Shown here piece after piece: positions 17,053-27,000 of a DNA stretch of 64,000 nucleotides. The notes under the pieces are model-generated. The model was not told the origin of the DNA, did not search any database, and saw nothing but the letters and a program-made list of their open reading frames with translations. The stretch comes from Actinomyces minihominis (GTDB lineage Bacteria; Actinomycetota; Actinomycetes; Actinomycetales; Actinomycetaceae): the NCBI RefSeq assembly GCF_900187855.1, contig NZ_FYEG01000001.1, positions 186,001-250,000 of the forward strand. The letters are read 5' to 3'. Positions within the stretch are counted from its first letter, which is position 1. Every line of letters starts with the position of its first letter. Made by a program: the position numbers and the translations under genes.

Positions 17053-17058
17053 TAAGGT
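17053..17058 (+). promoter_or_regulatory. -10-like TAAGGT before methyltransferase
   Basis: TAAGGT ends 6 nt before the ATG at 17065. GGTGGG overlaps it and could instead serve as a ribosome-binding site. Confidence 0.35.
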
Positions 17059-17064
17059 GGGTCT

Positions 17065-17964
17065 ATGCAGACCACTTCCAGTCGTGACCTCATAGTCGAG
17101 GGCGATAATCTCCAGGTCATCTCTTCCTTTCCGGATGAGACCTTTCGCCTGATTTACCTCGATCCCCCCTTCAACACGGGACGCACGCAGTCACGTCTAA
17201 CTCGCAGTTCCAAGCGTGTCACCGGTTCCGGCCGGGTGGGTTTCAAGGGCGCGCGCTACGAGCAGGTCGTCGAGATGGTCACCTCCTACGATGACCGCTT
17301 CGCCGACTACTGGGAGTTCCTGGAGCCGCGCCTCGAGGAGGCTTGGCGCCTACTCACCCCCGACGGCACCCTCTACCTGCACCTTGACTACCGGGAAGTG
17401 CACTATGCCAAGGTGCTTCTTGATGCCCTGTTTGGCCGCGAGTGCTTCTTGAACGAGATTATCTGGGCCTATGACTACGGCGCCCGCACCAAGAAGAAGT
17501 GGCCCTCTAAGCACGACACCATCCTTGTTTACGTCAAGGATCCGGGCGCCTACTACTTCAACTCCGAAGAGGTCGATCGGGAACCCTACATGGCTCCCGG
17601 CCTAGTCACCCCGGAAAAGGTTGCCAAGGGGAAACTTCCCACCGATGTCTGGTGGCACACCATCGTCTCCCCCACCGGCAAGGAGAAAACGGGCTACGCC
17701 ACGCAGAAGCCACTGGGTATCCTGCGCCGGATCATCCAGGCTTCCAGTCAAGTGGGCGACGTAGTCCTCGATTTTTTCGGTGGTTCAGGCACCACTGGCG
17801 CAGCCGCCCAGCAACTGGGGCGCCGCTTCGTCCTCATCGACCAGAACCCCGAGGCAATCGCGGTGATGCGGGATAGGCTTCCCGATGCCACAGTCATGAG
17901 CTGGAAGAAAGAGATGCGACTCAGCGAAGCGCTTCAACCGCCTGCCGAGCCTGCTCCGGAGTGA
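17065..17964 (+). CDS. Orphan site-specific DNA methyltransferase (N6-adenine/N4-cytosine, beta type)
   Basis: A 299-residue amino-methyltransferase. Motif IV (YLDPPFNTG, near residue 32) comes first, followed by the target region, motif X-like sequence (TGYATQKPLGILRRII) and then motif I (VLDFFGGSGTTGAAAQQLG, near residue 235). This IV-to-I order is the beta class. DPPF/Y motifs serve both N6-adenine and N4-cytosine enzymes, so the base cannot be decided. No restriction endonuclease or specificity gene is adjacent, so it looks like an orphan enzyme that marks DNA for regulation or protects it. Its last 44 bp overlap the convergent Ltp-like gene. Confidence 0.87.
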   Translation: MQTTSSRDLIVEGDNLQVISSFPDETFRLIYLDPPFNTGRTQSRLTRSSKRVTGSGRVGFKGARYEQVVEMVTSYDDRFADYWEFLEPRLEEAWRLLTPDGTLYLHLDYREVHYAKVLLDALFGRECFLNEIIWAYDYGARTKKKWPSKHDTILVYVKDPGAYYFNSEEVDREPYMAPGLVTPEKVAKGKLPTDVWWHTIVSPTGKEKTGYATQKPLGILRRIIQASSQVGDVVLDFFGGSGTTGAAAQQLGRRFVLIDQNPEAIAVMRDRLPDATVMSWKKEMRLSEALQPPAEPAPE

Positions 17965-18514
17965 ACATTTCCCCGTCCTTGCTGCTGAGCAGTTCATAGA
18001 TGTCCTCGGCGGTGAGGTCGGGGTCCTGGCTGTAATCGACTGCCTTCACCTTGGCATTCTCAGCCCAGTCCCAGTTGAGTGAGTCGAGGGCGCAGGCCGC
18101 GGCCTCCTCGGTGAAGGCATCACCACCCTCATCCATTAGCAACATCCGCGCCATGGCCTCACTGACCCGCAGTTCCGCAGCGTAGTAGCGAGCGGGTATC
18201 AGGGCCGTTTCACAGCTGTCAACACCAGCGGTGCTCTCACCGGGCTGATCATCTTCCTGCACGTCTACCGCCGGGCCGCTCTGAGTCTCTTCCTCGTTCC
18301 CTTCGGGAACCACAATGGCCTCCTCCGACTGAAGTGCACTCTGCTCGGTAACCCTGTTGTCACGTGTTCCCAGCGCCGTCGCAATGACAAGTGCGGCAAT
18401 GACCAGCAGCGTCAAGCCCGCCCAGAACGACCAGCGCCGGTACCAAACCGGGCTGGCTGGGGCGTGATGGACTGAAGAGCGGCTGGGAAGCGGCCTATCC
18501 GCTGACGTTGTCAT
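17921..18514 (-). CDS. Membrane-anchored protein with Ltp-like repeats
   Basis: A 197-residue protein with one membrane segment (about residues 31-50, FWAGLTLLVIAALVIATAL), an acidic Gln/Glu-rich linker, and a C-terminal region resembling the host-cell-surface lipoprotein (Ltp) repeat: SLNWDWAENAKVKAVDYS then FTPEQARQAVEAL. A weaker first repeat, RVSEAMARMLLMDEG then FTEEAAACAL, precedes it. Ltp of phage TP-J34 blocks phage DNA injection; similar domains also occur in ordinary surface proteins, so function is open. The ATG is preceded by TAGGAT at 6 nt (leaderless type). The gene overlaps the methyltransferase tail by 44 bp on the opposite strand. Confidence 0.65.
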   Translation of the reverse strand: MTTSADRPLPSRSSVHHAPASPVWYRRWSFWAGLTLLVIAALVIATALGTRDNRVTEQSALQSEEAIVVPEGNEEETQSGPAVDVQEDDQPGESTAGVDSCETALIPARYYAAELRVSEAMARMLLMDEGGDAFTEEAAACALDSLNWDWAENAKVKAVDYSQDPDLTAEDIYELLSSKDGEMFTPEQARQAVEALR

Positions 18515-18520
18515 CCCGCA

Positions 18521-18526
18521 ATCCTA
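18521..18526 (-). promoter_or_regulatory. -10-like TAGGAT before Ltp-like gene
   Basis: TAGGAT on the minus strand, a 6-nt spacer, then ATG. The pattern matches other leaderless candidates in the window. Confidence 0.45.
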
Positions 18527-18696
18527 CGGGACACGCAGAAACACCCTGCCTCTCACGCGCGCGCTGGGGTAGTAGGCGCGGGGGGGATATCTCTATCTGG
18601 GGCGTAGGGTGGGAACCCGGCCTTAGGGGGGTTGTACCCCCTGGGTGCCTTCAGACTACCGGCTCCGGCTCTGGTTCGGCTTTGAAGTTGCCGGGG

Positions 18697-19128
18697 CTAC
18701 AAGGGCGCCTCGGGCGGGGCGCTGAAGGCGAGGCGCTCTCTCTCGGCGCCGTACTCTTCGAGGTCGACGGCTTCGATCGGGGTGTGGTCTCGGTCTTTCA
18801 GCCAGTCATCGACGGCTTCCTGTACGGCCTCACCGTCCTGTAGGGCTTGCCCAATCTCGATGATGGCGCTGTTCTGGGCCCTCTGTCGCTCGACCCAGTT
18901 GAGGGGGAAGTCCTCCGCCACCCAGTAGGTGTCGTAGGCGCCCTGCTCGGTGGACCAAACCAGCGAAATGTACCCCGCGGGATCTTCGATCCTGGTGCGT
19001 AGCCCTGGGCCTTGAAACTTTAGATGTGGGTACTTGCGCTTGGGTCCGACCGCGATTGCTGGTGCAACCTCGCCGAGGGGTCCTTCGCCAAAGGTGAGGT
19101 CTTCGGGGCTGGGATAGTTCGGGTCCAT
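18697..19128 (-). CDS. Hypothetical protein, possibly phage-derived
   Basis: A 143-residue soluble protein from the ATG at 19126-19128 (beginning MDPNYPSPEDLTFGEGPLG). The central part is rich in aromatic residues (YISLVWSTEQGAYDTYW) and the C-terminal half is acidic and probably helical (IIEIGQALQDGEAVQEAVDD). I do not recognise a family. It lies directly downstream of a terminator that follows what looks like a phage capsid 3' end, the place where tailed phages encode small head or connector proteins, which is the only hint to origin. TAGTGT lies 7 nt before the ATG. Confidence 0.5.
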   Translation of the reverse strand: MDPNYPSPEDLTFGEGPLGEVAPAIAVGPKRKYPHLKFQGPGLRTRIEDPAGYISLVWSTEQGAYDTYWVAEDFPLNWVERQRAQNSAIIEIGQALQDGEAVQEAVDDWLKDRDHTPIEAVDLEEYGAERERLAFSAPPEAPL

Positions 19129-19135
19129 ACCCACC

Positions 19136-19141
19136 ACACTA
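19136..19141 (-). promoter_or_regulatory. -10-like TAGTGT before hypothetical gene
   Basis: TAGTGT on the minus strand, then GGTGGGT (7 nt) and the ATG; this supports the start at 19128. Confidence 0.4.
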
Positions 19142-19148
19142 GCGGGGT

Positions 19149-19185
19149 GAAGGCCCCCGCGGCCGATAATGGTGCAGGGGCCTTC
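19149..19185 (-). terminator. Stem-loop directly after capsid relic
   Basis: GAAGGCCCC (19149-19157) pairs perfectly with GGGGCCTTC (19177-19185), abutting the relic's stop codon, a common position for a phage late-gene terminator. Confidence 0.55.
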
Positions 19186-19325
19186 TAGTGTGGGTAAGCG
19201 GTAGTCATTTGCAAGGTTGCCTTGATAGCTACTCGGTCACTGGTGAAGTAAACCGAACCGTCGGCTTCTACTTCGATGTCCTGGCGGATGATGAACTGGC
19301 CGCTACTTTGTACAAAATAAGGCCG
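19185..19325 (-). pseudogene. Probable phage major-capsid C-terminal relic
   Basis: The minus frame ending at TAG 19185-19187 reads GQFIIRQDIEVEADGSVYFT and ends SDRVAIKATLQMTTAYPH. The pattern of a conserved (R)QD/E strand, a Y/V-F-T/S-D-R-(V/I)-A-(I/L)-(K/R)-A-T step and a hydrophobic last strand with H/P at the end is typical of HK97-fold capsid C-termini in actinobacterial phages. Upstream the frame loses sense at about 19325, so only ~46 codons remain. It lies 78 bp from a tRNA gene. Assignment rests on recalled family pattern and needs a profile search. Confidence 0.4.
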
Positions 19326-19403
19326 CCGTCCTCTGCAATTGAGAGCAAATTGAGAACATCGGGGCTAGTTGAGAACAGCAAACCCCTCTGACCTGCGTGT
19401 TTG

Positions 19404-19476
19404 TACCCCCGGTCGGACTCGAACCGACACTTTGTCGATTTTAAGTCGACTGCCTCTGCCATTGGGCTACGGGGGC
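19404..19476 (-). tRNA. tRNA with UAA anticodon (Leu), short variable loop
   Basis: A full cloverleaf on the minus strand: acceptor GCCCCCG/CGGGGGT, D-arm AGCCCAATGGCAGAGGCA, anticodon stem GTCGA/TCGAC around loop CTTAAAA (anticodon UAA), a 5-6 nt variable region, T-arm GTCGGTTCGAGTCCGAC, discriminator A. CCA is not encoded. The anticodon reads UUA, so the name is tRNA-Leu, yet tRNA-Leu normally has a long variable arm and this one does not. It follows ppx, a conserved neighbourhood. Confidence 0.85.
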
Positions 19477-19478
19477 CT

Positions 19479-19491
19479 GCCCGAAACGGGC
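19479..19491 (-). terminator. Small hairpin between ppx and tRNA
   Basis: GCCCG-AAA-CGGGC, a 5-bp stem just upstream of the tRNA 5' end; weak. Confidence 0.25.
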
Positions 19492-19533
19492 GCTACAACT
19501 CTAAGACATAACCGTCAGAGTCGTGAAAACGGA

Positions 19534-20538
19534 CTACGACGACACGGGCTGCGTGGCGCTCAGAGCCAGTCCGTCGAGGATGTCGTGTTCCGAAACGACC
19601 ACGACTGGAGAAGCACCCGTTACGGGGCACATGTCTGGGCTTCCCACCGGATCCGCGATGACGCCGAGACGAACCAGGATTCGCTCCCAGATCAGTGCGC
19701 CACCGCCGATGACATCGGCGCGACCCGGTGGCATGGCGGGCTGCAGGGCCTTCTCCACGACCGGATCGTTGATCATCCTCGAGATCGCATCACTCCACTG
19801 CTGCTCGGTCGGAACCAAGCCGTGGGTGATTTCTGGGGAGTACTCGGATACCCCACCGATGAGGGCGGCAATGGAGGTGACTGTGCCAGCTACCCCGACG
19901 AGGGTCGCGGCCTGGCGGATGTCGACCTCGACAGCGGCCTCATCAATCAGACCGTCAATCCAGCTGCGGGCCATCCCGAGCTTGTCAGCAGTCCAGGGCT
20001 CCGGCCCGAACCGTTCAGTAACTCGAACGGAGCCCATGTTCATCGATACCGACTGCTCGACCCCCTCTTTGCCGAGGACGAACTCCGTCGAGCCTCCCCC
20101 AATGTCAACCACCAGGTAGGGGCCTTCCAGGTCAGTTGGAAGGGAAGAGATGGCACCATTGAATGACAGTGCGGCCTCCTCCTTACCCGTGATGACCTCG
20201 GGTTCAATACCAAAGATCTCCCGCATGCCCCGGACGAAGATTTCGCGGTTACTCGCGTCGCGGCTGGCAGAGGTCGCGGCGATGCGAATGGTCGAAGCTC
20301 CGGCCTCTTCAATCCGCCTTTGGTAGCTCTGCGCTGCAGCCAGAGTCCGCTCGATTGCATCCGGGTTGAGAGCTCCCGTTTGGTCAACGCCCTGACCCAG
20401 TCGGGTGATCACCATGTCACGCTCAACATCAACCAGGTCTCGAGCCCCCAGTTCTCCCACAGGGCGATCGGCAATCAGGAGTCGAATGGAGTTGGTTCCG
20501 CAGTCTATGGCTGCGGCCCTCACAAACTCAGGCATCAT
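19534..20538 (-). CDS. ppx: Ppx/GppA family phosphatase
   Basis: A 334-residue exopolyphosphatase / pppGpp phosphatase family protein with the actin-like ASKHA fold. AAIDCGTNSIRLLIAD is the first phosphate loop, GPYLVVDIGGGSTEFVLG the second, and TLVGVAGTVTSIAAL the adenosine/third motif. This short form lacks the HD-like C-terminal domain of E. coli Ppx, as is usual in actinobacteria. The start overlaps the DUF501 gene by 11 bp, and the run eno, ftsB, DUF501, ppx is co-oriented. It either degrades polyphosphate or acts on (p)ppGpp; sequence does not decide. Confidence 0.92.
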   Translation of the reverse strand: MMPEFVRAAAIDCGTNSIRLLIADRPVGELGARDLVDVERDMVITRLGQGVDQTGALNPDAIERTLAAAQSYQRRIEEAGASTIRIAATSASRDASNREIFVRGMREIFGIEPEVITGKEEAALSFNGAISSLPTDLEGPYLVVDIGGGSTEFVLGKEGVEQSVSMNMGSVRVTERFGPEPWTADKLGMARSWIDGLIDEAAVEVDIRQAATLVGVAGTVTSIAALIGGVSEYSPEITHGLVPTEQQWSDAISRMINDPVVEKALQPAMPPGRADVIGGGALIWERILVRLGVIADPVGSPDMCPVTGASPVVVVSEHDILDGLALSATQPVSS

Positions 20539-21118
20539 TCTCTGCGTCCCTCGACAGTTCGAGGGCTAAAAGGGTGGTGTAACCGCTGGGGATCAGACCC
20601 CTGTCACGCATCTCTTCCAGGGCGATGTCACCGGCCAGGTTCACACCGGGTCCCGCGACCAGGGAGTGTCCGACTAGGGCGTGGAGGCACTTGACACGGT
20701 TGGGTAGGCCACCGGCGCTGATGCCGGCGATCTCCGTGACCTCACCTGTACCCATGAGTTCGGCGATATCGTTGCGGCGGGAAATGTAGTCCTCGTGAGC
20801 GGCTCGGTGGGCTGCGGCGAACTCCTCGTCCTCGGCAAGTTTTTCGGTGAGCACCACCATGTAGTGCTCGGCCTCAAGGGTGGAGCAGGCAACCGTAATC
20901 ACCGGGTCTGTCAGGTAGAAGGTCGTCGGAAACGGGGTGCCGTCGGGAAGGCGAGGGGCGGTCACCAGCACGAGCGGGTGCCCGGATACGGTGCGTGAGC
21001 CAACCCCGAACACCCCCCGTGGTTCACGGCCTAGATCGGCGATGATGGCTTCACGATCGGCGTCACTGTAAACCAGTCCGTCAGTCCACTTCACATCCCC
21101 GGCGTTCTGCTCACTCAT
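20528..21118 (-). CDS. DUF501 family protein
   Basis: A 196-residue member of DUF501, a family found between the FtsB/DivIC gene and ppx across actinobacteria. Characteristic stretches are DLGREPRGVFGVGSRT near residue 30, TPFPTTFYLTDP and LPNRVKCLHALVGHSLVAGPG with a conserved Cys and His. No function is established. It overlaps both neighbours (8 bp with ftsB/divIC, 11 bp with ppx), so the three are translationally coupled. Confidence 0.9.
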   Translation of the reverse strand: MSEQNAGDVKWTDGLVYSDADREAIIADLGREPRGVFGVGSRTVSGHPLVLVTAPRLPDGTPFPTTFYLTDPVITVACSTLEAEHYMVVLTEKLAEDEEFAAAHRAAHEDYISRRNDIAELMGTGEVTEIAGISAGGLPNRVKCLHALVGHSLVAGPGVNLAGDIALEEMRDRGLIPSGYTTLLALELSRDAENDA

Positions 21119-21887
21119 TGCTCTGTACCTTTTCTTCGTTCTGATTTGCCTTTGCCAGTTCGCCGGTCGTTGAGGGCTGGTCCGCCTCTCTCAGGGATTC
21201 GAGGACGACCCAGGCCCAGGGCTTCTCAGGCCCCGAGAGATTGTTATGTTCACGTCCGAGATCGGTTGATTCCTCAGGCTCCGGTGCATCTGTGACTACG
21301 AACTGGGTCTCCCCGGGACGCACAAAACCTATCCGCTCACGTGCCTGGGCCGCGATGTAGTCCTCGTCCTCCCAGCGTGCCAGCTGATCCTGGAGCTCAC
21401 CCGCCCGGACCTCAGCCGCCTCAACCTCGGCTACCACAGCGTGGTATGACTGTTCTTGCCGCAGCCACTGCAAGCCCAGGGGGACGAGGACGACCACCAG
21501 AACTGCGACTATGACAAAGGCGACCAGGAGCCTCACAGAGACCGTCAGGCCACCAAACGACCACTTCAGCGGCTCACGCTTTGAGTGGATGCGGATGGGC
21601 TTCCGCGTGGCCTTTCCGGCCTCACTGGGTTTCTGAGGCATTGGTTTCGCGCGCTGCTCTCGCGCACCCGTCGGACGGGTTGTGCCGCTGGGCCGAGAGG
21701 TACCTGGTTTGTAGCCAAACCCATTCGCCGTGCTACGACGCACCCTAGTTGGACCCGTTGAAGAGGGAACTTCAGAGGCCTGCGGCGCAACCTTCGCCTC
21801 TTTTGGAGTCGTCACTGTTTGCTTCGTGGAAGCATCCAGCATGCTGCGCGTGCGAGGGCGCTGCGGGGGGCGGGGTGACGAACTCAT
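21111..21887 (-). CDS. FtsB/DivIC-type septum formation initiator
   Basis: A 258-residue cell-division protein. A long basic, Pro/Thr/Arg-rich cytoplasmic region (about 1-115) leads to one membrane segment (LLVAFVIVAVLVVVLVPLGL) and an extracytoplasmic coiled coil (YHAVVAEVEAAEVRAGELQD), followed by the DivIC motif YIAAQARERIGFVRPGE. It should join FtsL and FtsQ homologues at the septum. The extended N-terminus is an actinobacterial feature. A terminator separates it from eno. Confidence 0.88.
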   Translation of the reverse strand: MSSSPRPPQRPRTRSMLDASTKQTVTTPKEAKVAPQASEVPSSTGPTRVRRSTANGFGYKPGTSRPSGTTRPTGAREQRAKPMPQKPSEAGKATRKPIRIHSKREPLKWSFGGLTVSVRLLVAFVIVAVLVVVLVPLGLQWLRQEQSYHAVVAEVEAAEVRAGELQDQLARWEDEDYIAAQARERIGFVRPGETQFVVTDAPEPEESTDLGREHNNLSGPEKPWAWVVLESLREADQPSTTGELAKANQNEEKVQSNE

Positions 21888-21936
21888 GGGTTCAATCTTG
21901 TCCGATCTGATCCAGATGCCAAATCCACCACGCCAA

Positions 21937-21965
21937 AGACCCCCGGCAATATATGCCGAGGGTCT
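21937..21965 (-). terminator. Intrinsic terminator of eno
   Basis: AGACCCTCGGCA and TGCCGGGGGTCT (minus strand, one G-U pair) form a 12-bp stem with a 5-nt loop, followed by TT; 34 bp after the eno stop. Confidence 0.75.
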
Positions 21966-21998
21966 TCAGCCACTAGGTGTTAGGCGCGAGCCAAATAC

Positions 21999-23333
<1,335 letters not shown>

Positions 23334-23337
23334 TCAG

Positions 23338-23916
23338 TTAGCCGGCGGTGCCGGTTTCAAGCAGGTTCCCGGTTACAGAGCCGGGAAGATCTCCGGGGCC
23401 CACAATGGAGCCGTCGGTGAAGGTGCCGTAGCGGGGGTTCAGTGTGACGTCCGAGTCCATGATGAAGGTATCAAGCTCAACGATCTGTTCATTGCTGATC
23501 GCACCGCTGCGAACGGTGTTGACCAGCAGCAGGTCCTTGAACATGTCCCGCACCGTTGGGTCGACATCAGCTACGTCGAGGTCGGAACCAAGCTGCGCGA
23601 TCGCGCCCTCAAGGGTCGCCTGAATCTCCTCATCTGGGAGTTCGATACCAACCGCATCGGCTGCCTGCAGACGCAGATTCGTCTCAACCAGGAAGCCAAC
23701 CATTTCGTCGCGTGGGATCTCAGTTCCCGAGAGCTGCGCCCACTGGGTGATCGCGTCGGTCAACGCGGTTTCAGAGATACTGTCGCCGTTGACGATGAAC
23801 GCGGTACCGGGAGAACCTGACGTGCCACACGCCGTCAGTCCCAGAGCAACGCCCGAAGCGATGGCGATCGATGCGACCGCTTTACCAATAGTTCGAATTC
23901 TGTAGGCCCGAGCCAC
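23338..23916 (-). CDS. SurA N-terminal-like lipoprotein
   Basis: A 192-residue secreted lipoprotein. The signal peptide ends at the lipobox GLTAC, predicting lipidation at about Cys30. The mature part begins with VNGDSISETALTDAITQW, then DEMVGFLVETNLRLQAADA, a pattern typical of SurA/PrsA N-terminal chaperone domains, without a parvulin isomerase domain. Such proteins sit between mfd and eno in many actinobacteria. It probably helps fold exported proteins, but no substrate is known. Confidence 0.78.
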   Translation of the reverse strand: MARAYRIRTIGKAVASIAIASGVALGLTACGTSGSPGTAFIVNGDSISETALTDAITQWAQLSGTEIPRDEMVGFLVETNLRLQAADAVGIELPDEEIQATLEGAIAQLGSDLDVADVDPTVRDMFKDLLLVNTVRSGAISNEQIVELDTFIMDSDVTLNPRYGTFTDGSIVGPGDLPGSVTGNLLETGTAG

Positions 23917-24042
23917 TTCGCCCCCCTGTCGGAAAAGTCCGCTCCCCAGTGTACGCCAAACTTCCCGGCACCCCCGTGCCGCTTAGGTCCCAAATGTTCA
24001 CGCTTAGCGATGAAAGTGACATACCTGTCGTGGCTCCGAATC

Positions 24043-27000
24043 CTAGCGGGGCTGAGCCTTTGCGATCGGCGCAGTCAAGACCCTTATGAGCCCCTCGACC
24101 CATTCGATGAGCGTTTCGTCTGTCGGGGTCTCCTCTGAACTCATGCTGGGTTTCGAGATCGGCACCAGAACCTGACGCACCGCGGGTTTGATGGTGGTTC
24201 CCGGGTAGAGGCGCTGCAGTCGCAGGGCCTTCGACTCCGGTAGTTGCACCGGCCCCAGCCTGAGGTAGCGCCCCTGGGTGATCGCCTCGGTTATCCCCAC
24301 CTGCCGTAGCTTCTCACGAAGGCGCGCCACCGCAATCATGAGGTCGACCTCGCGTGGGATCGGGCCAAAGCGGTCCGTGAGCTCCTCGCGCAGTTCCTTT
24401 TCGGTTGCATCCGAGTTGATGGCGGCAATGCGCCCGTAAGTTTCCAGCCGCAGCCGTTCTCCGGGGACGTAGTCCTCGGGTAGGTGAGCATCAACGGCTA
24501 GTTCGACCCGGACATCACTGTTGTCCTCTACGGCCTCACCCTTGAATGCGGCCACCGCTTCGGACACCATGCGAACATAGAGGTCGAAGCCCACCCCCTC
24601 AATGTGACCCGACTGGGCCCCGCCCAGCAGGTTACCGGCACCGCGGATCTCGAGGTCCTTCTGGGCGATTGCGAGGCCGGCTCCCAGGTCGGTGTTGGCT
24701 GCGATGGTGCGCAGGCGCTCCAGAGCTGTCTCTGAGAGGGCCTTGTTGGAGTTGTAGAGGAAATAGGCGTAGGCCCTCTCCCGCCCTCGCCCCACGCGAC
24801 CGCGCAACTGGTGTAGTTGCGACAGGCCGAAGATGTCCGCCCGATCGACAATCAGCGTGTTGGCATTGGAGATATCGAGGCCGGTTTCCACGATGGTGGT
24901 GGAGACCAAAACATCGAACTCATGGTTCCAGAAGTCGACGATCACCCTCTCCAGTTCGGCTTCCGACAGCTTGCCGTGGGCAACCCGGATGCGTGCTTCA
25001 GGAACCAGTTCCTGAAGTCCAGCAGCCACCTTATTAATCGAATCGACCCGGTTGTGAACGAAGAACACCTGTCCCTCACGCAGCAACTCGCGGCGGATAG
25101 CGGCCGCAACCTGGGCGTTCGAGTAGGGGCCGACAAATGTGAGGACAGGTTGGCGCTCCTCGGGGGGAGTCTGCAGGACCGACATCTCACGGATCCCGGA
25201 GATCGCCATCTCCAGGGTGCGGGGAATAGGGGTCGCCGACATTGAGAGGACATCGACGTTGGTGCGCAAAGCCTTCAGGGTCTCCTTGTGCTCAACACCA
25301 AAACGTTGCTCTTCATCGACGATGACGAGGCCGAGGTCCTTGAACTGGACCGAACCTGTCAGCAGGGTGTGGGTACCGATGACGAGGTCGACGCTCCCGT
25401 CCCGCAGCCCCTCCTTGACCTTCTCTGCCTGAGCCCCGGTGGTGAAGCGGGACAGCTGCTCAACCCGGATGGGGAACCCCGCGTAGCGTTCAGCGAAGGT
25501 GTCGTAGTGCTGCTGGGCCAAGAGTGTGGTCGGAACGAGGATTGCCACCTGTTTACTGTCCTGAATGGCCTTGAAGGCCGCCCGGACTGCCACCTCGGTT
25601 TTGCCGTAGCCAACATCGCCTGTCAACAGGCGGTCCATGGGAACACTCTTCTCCATGTCCGCCTTGATTTCGTCAACCGTTGCCAGCTGGTCCGGGGTCT
25701 CCGTGTACTCGAAAGCATCCTCTAGTTCACGCTGCCAGGGCGTATCGGGCGCGAAGGCGTGCCCTTCTGACTTGGCCCGTTCCGCATAGAGGCGCACCAG
25801 TTCGGCAGCGATCTCCATGACGGCTTTGCGAGCCTTCTGCTTGGTCTTGGACCAGTCCGCACCGCCCATTTTGGAGAGCTTGGGGGCTTCGGACCCGGAG
25901 TAGGCCGAAACCTGGTCTAGTGATGAGGTGGGGACATAGAGGTTGTCTCCCGGTTGCCCCCTGCGGGAGGCCTGGTATTCGATGACCAGGTAGTCACGCT
26001 GAACCTTCTCATCGCCCTTACCCGTCGTCCTCGTCTCAATCCCGAGGAACTTACCGATACCGTGCTGAGAGTGAACGACGAAGTCACCAATCTTCAACGT
26101 CAGGGGGTCAACCCCCTTGCGTCGCTTCGCCGGAAGCCTGCGCATCTCACGGGTGTTGGCGCCAGCCCGGCCTGTCAGGTCCTGCTCGGTAATGACGGCC
26201 AGAGACTCGCTGTGCATGACGAATCCGGAGGTACCGGGGGCCGGAAGAACCGACACCACACCGGAGGGATCATCGGCAACAACCTCGTCGACCATTTTCG
26301 CAACCACGTCATTTTCGCGCAGCACCTCAACGATGCGGCGCCCGGCACCAGCCGCGGGGACCGTGACGATTAGTCGCCACCCCTCACGGGCAAGGGCCCG
26401 CAGGTCATGGGTAGCTCGATCAAACTCGCCCCGGTACGGGGCCACCGATCGCGCCCCAACCCTGGCAAGGCGGGCATTGACGACCACGGCCTCGACGGCA
26501 GCCCCCGAGGGTTGTGCGGTATCCGATTGGCCCTCCACCTCCCCGGGTTCGACCTCGGCAAGCTCAAGTGGAGGTAGGTCGGTGTACTCCCACCAGGCAC
26601 GCTTAGCCCCCTGCCCCCAGATCTCATCGAAAGGGACGAAGGAAGCAGAACGGGCGAGGACGGGAATCGCCCCACCTGCAGCGGCGCTCCCCCAGGCAGC
26701 CGAAAGGAACTCCTCGGCGGTACGCAGAAGGTCAGCGCCCCTGGCCACGGTTCGTTCGGGTTCATCGAGGACGAAGAGAGAGTCATCTGGAAGCAGATCG
26801 GAGAGCATCTCCATCCCCGATACCAGGGATGGAGCCAGCGCCTCGAGGCCGGGCGCGTAAATCCCCTCCGCCGCCAGTTCGAGGATCTCTGCTGCGCCCG
26901 GCAGCTCCTTCTGAGCGGTGAGGGCACGGGAACGTACCTCCGGTGTCAGCAGCAGTTCACGTGCCGGCGGCGCCCACAGGCCGTCGGTGGCCAGACCAAC

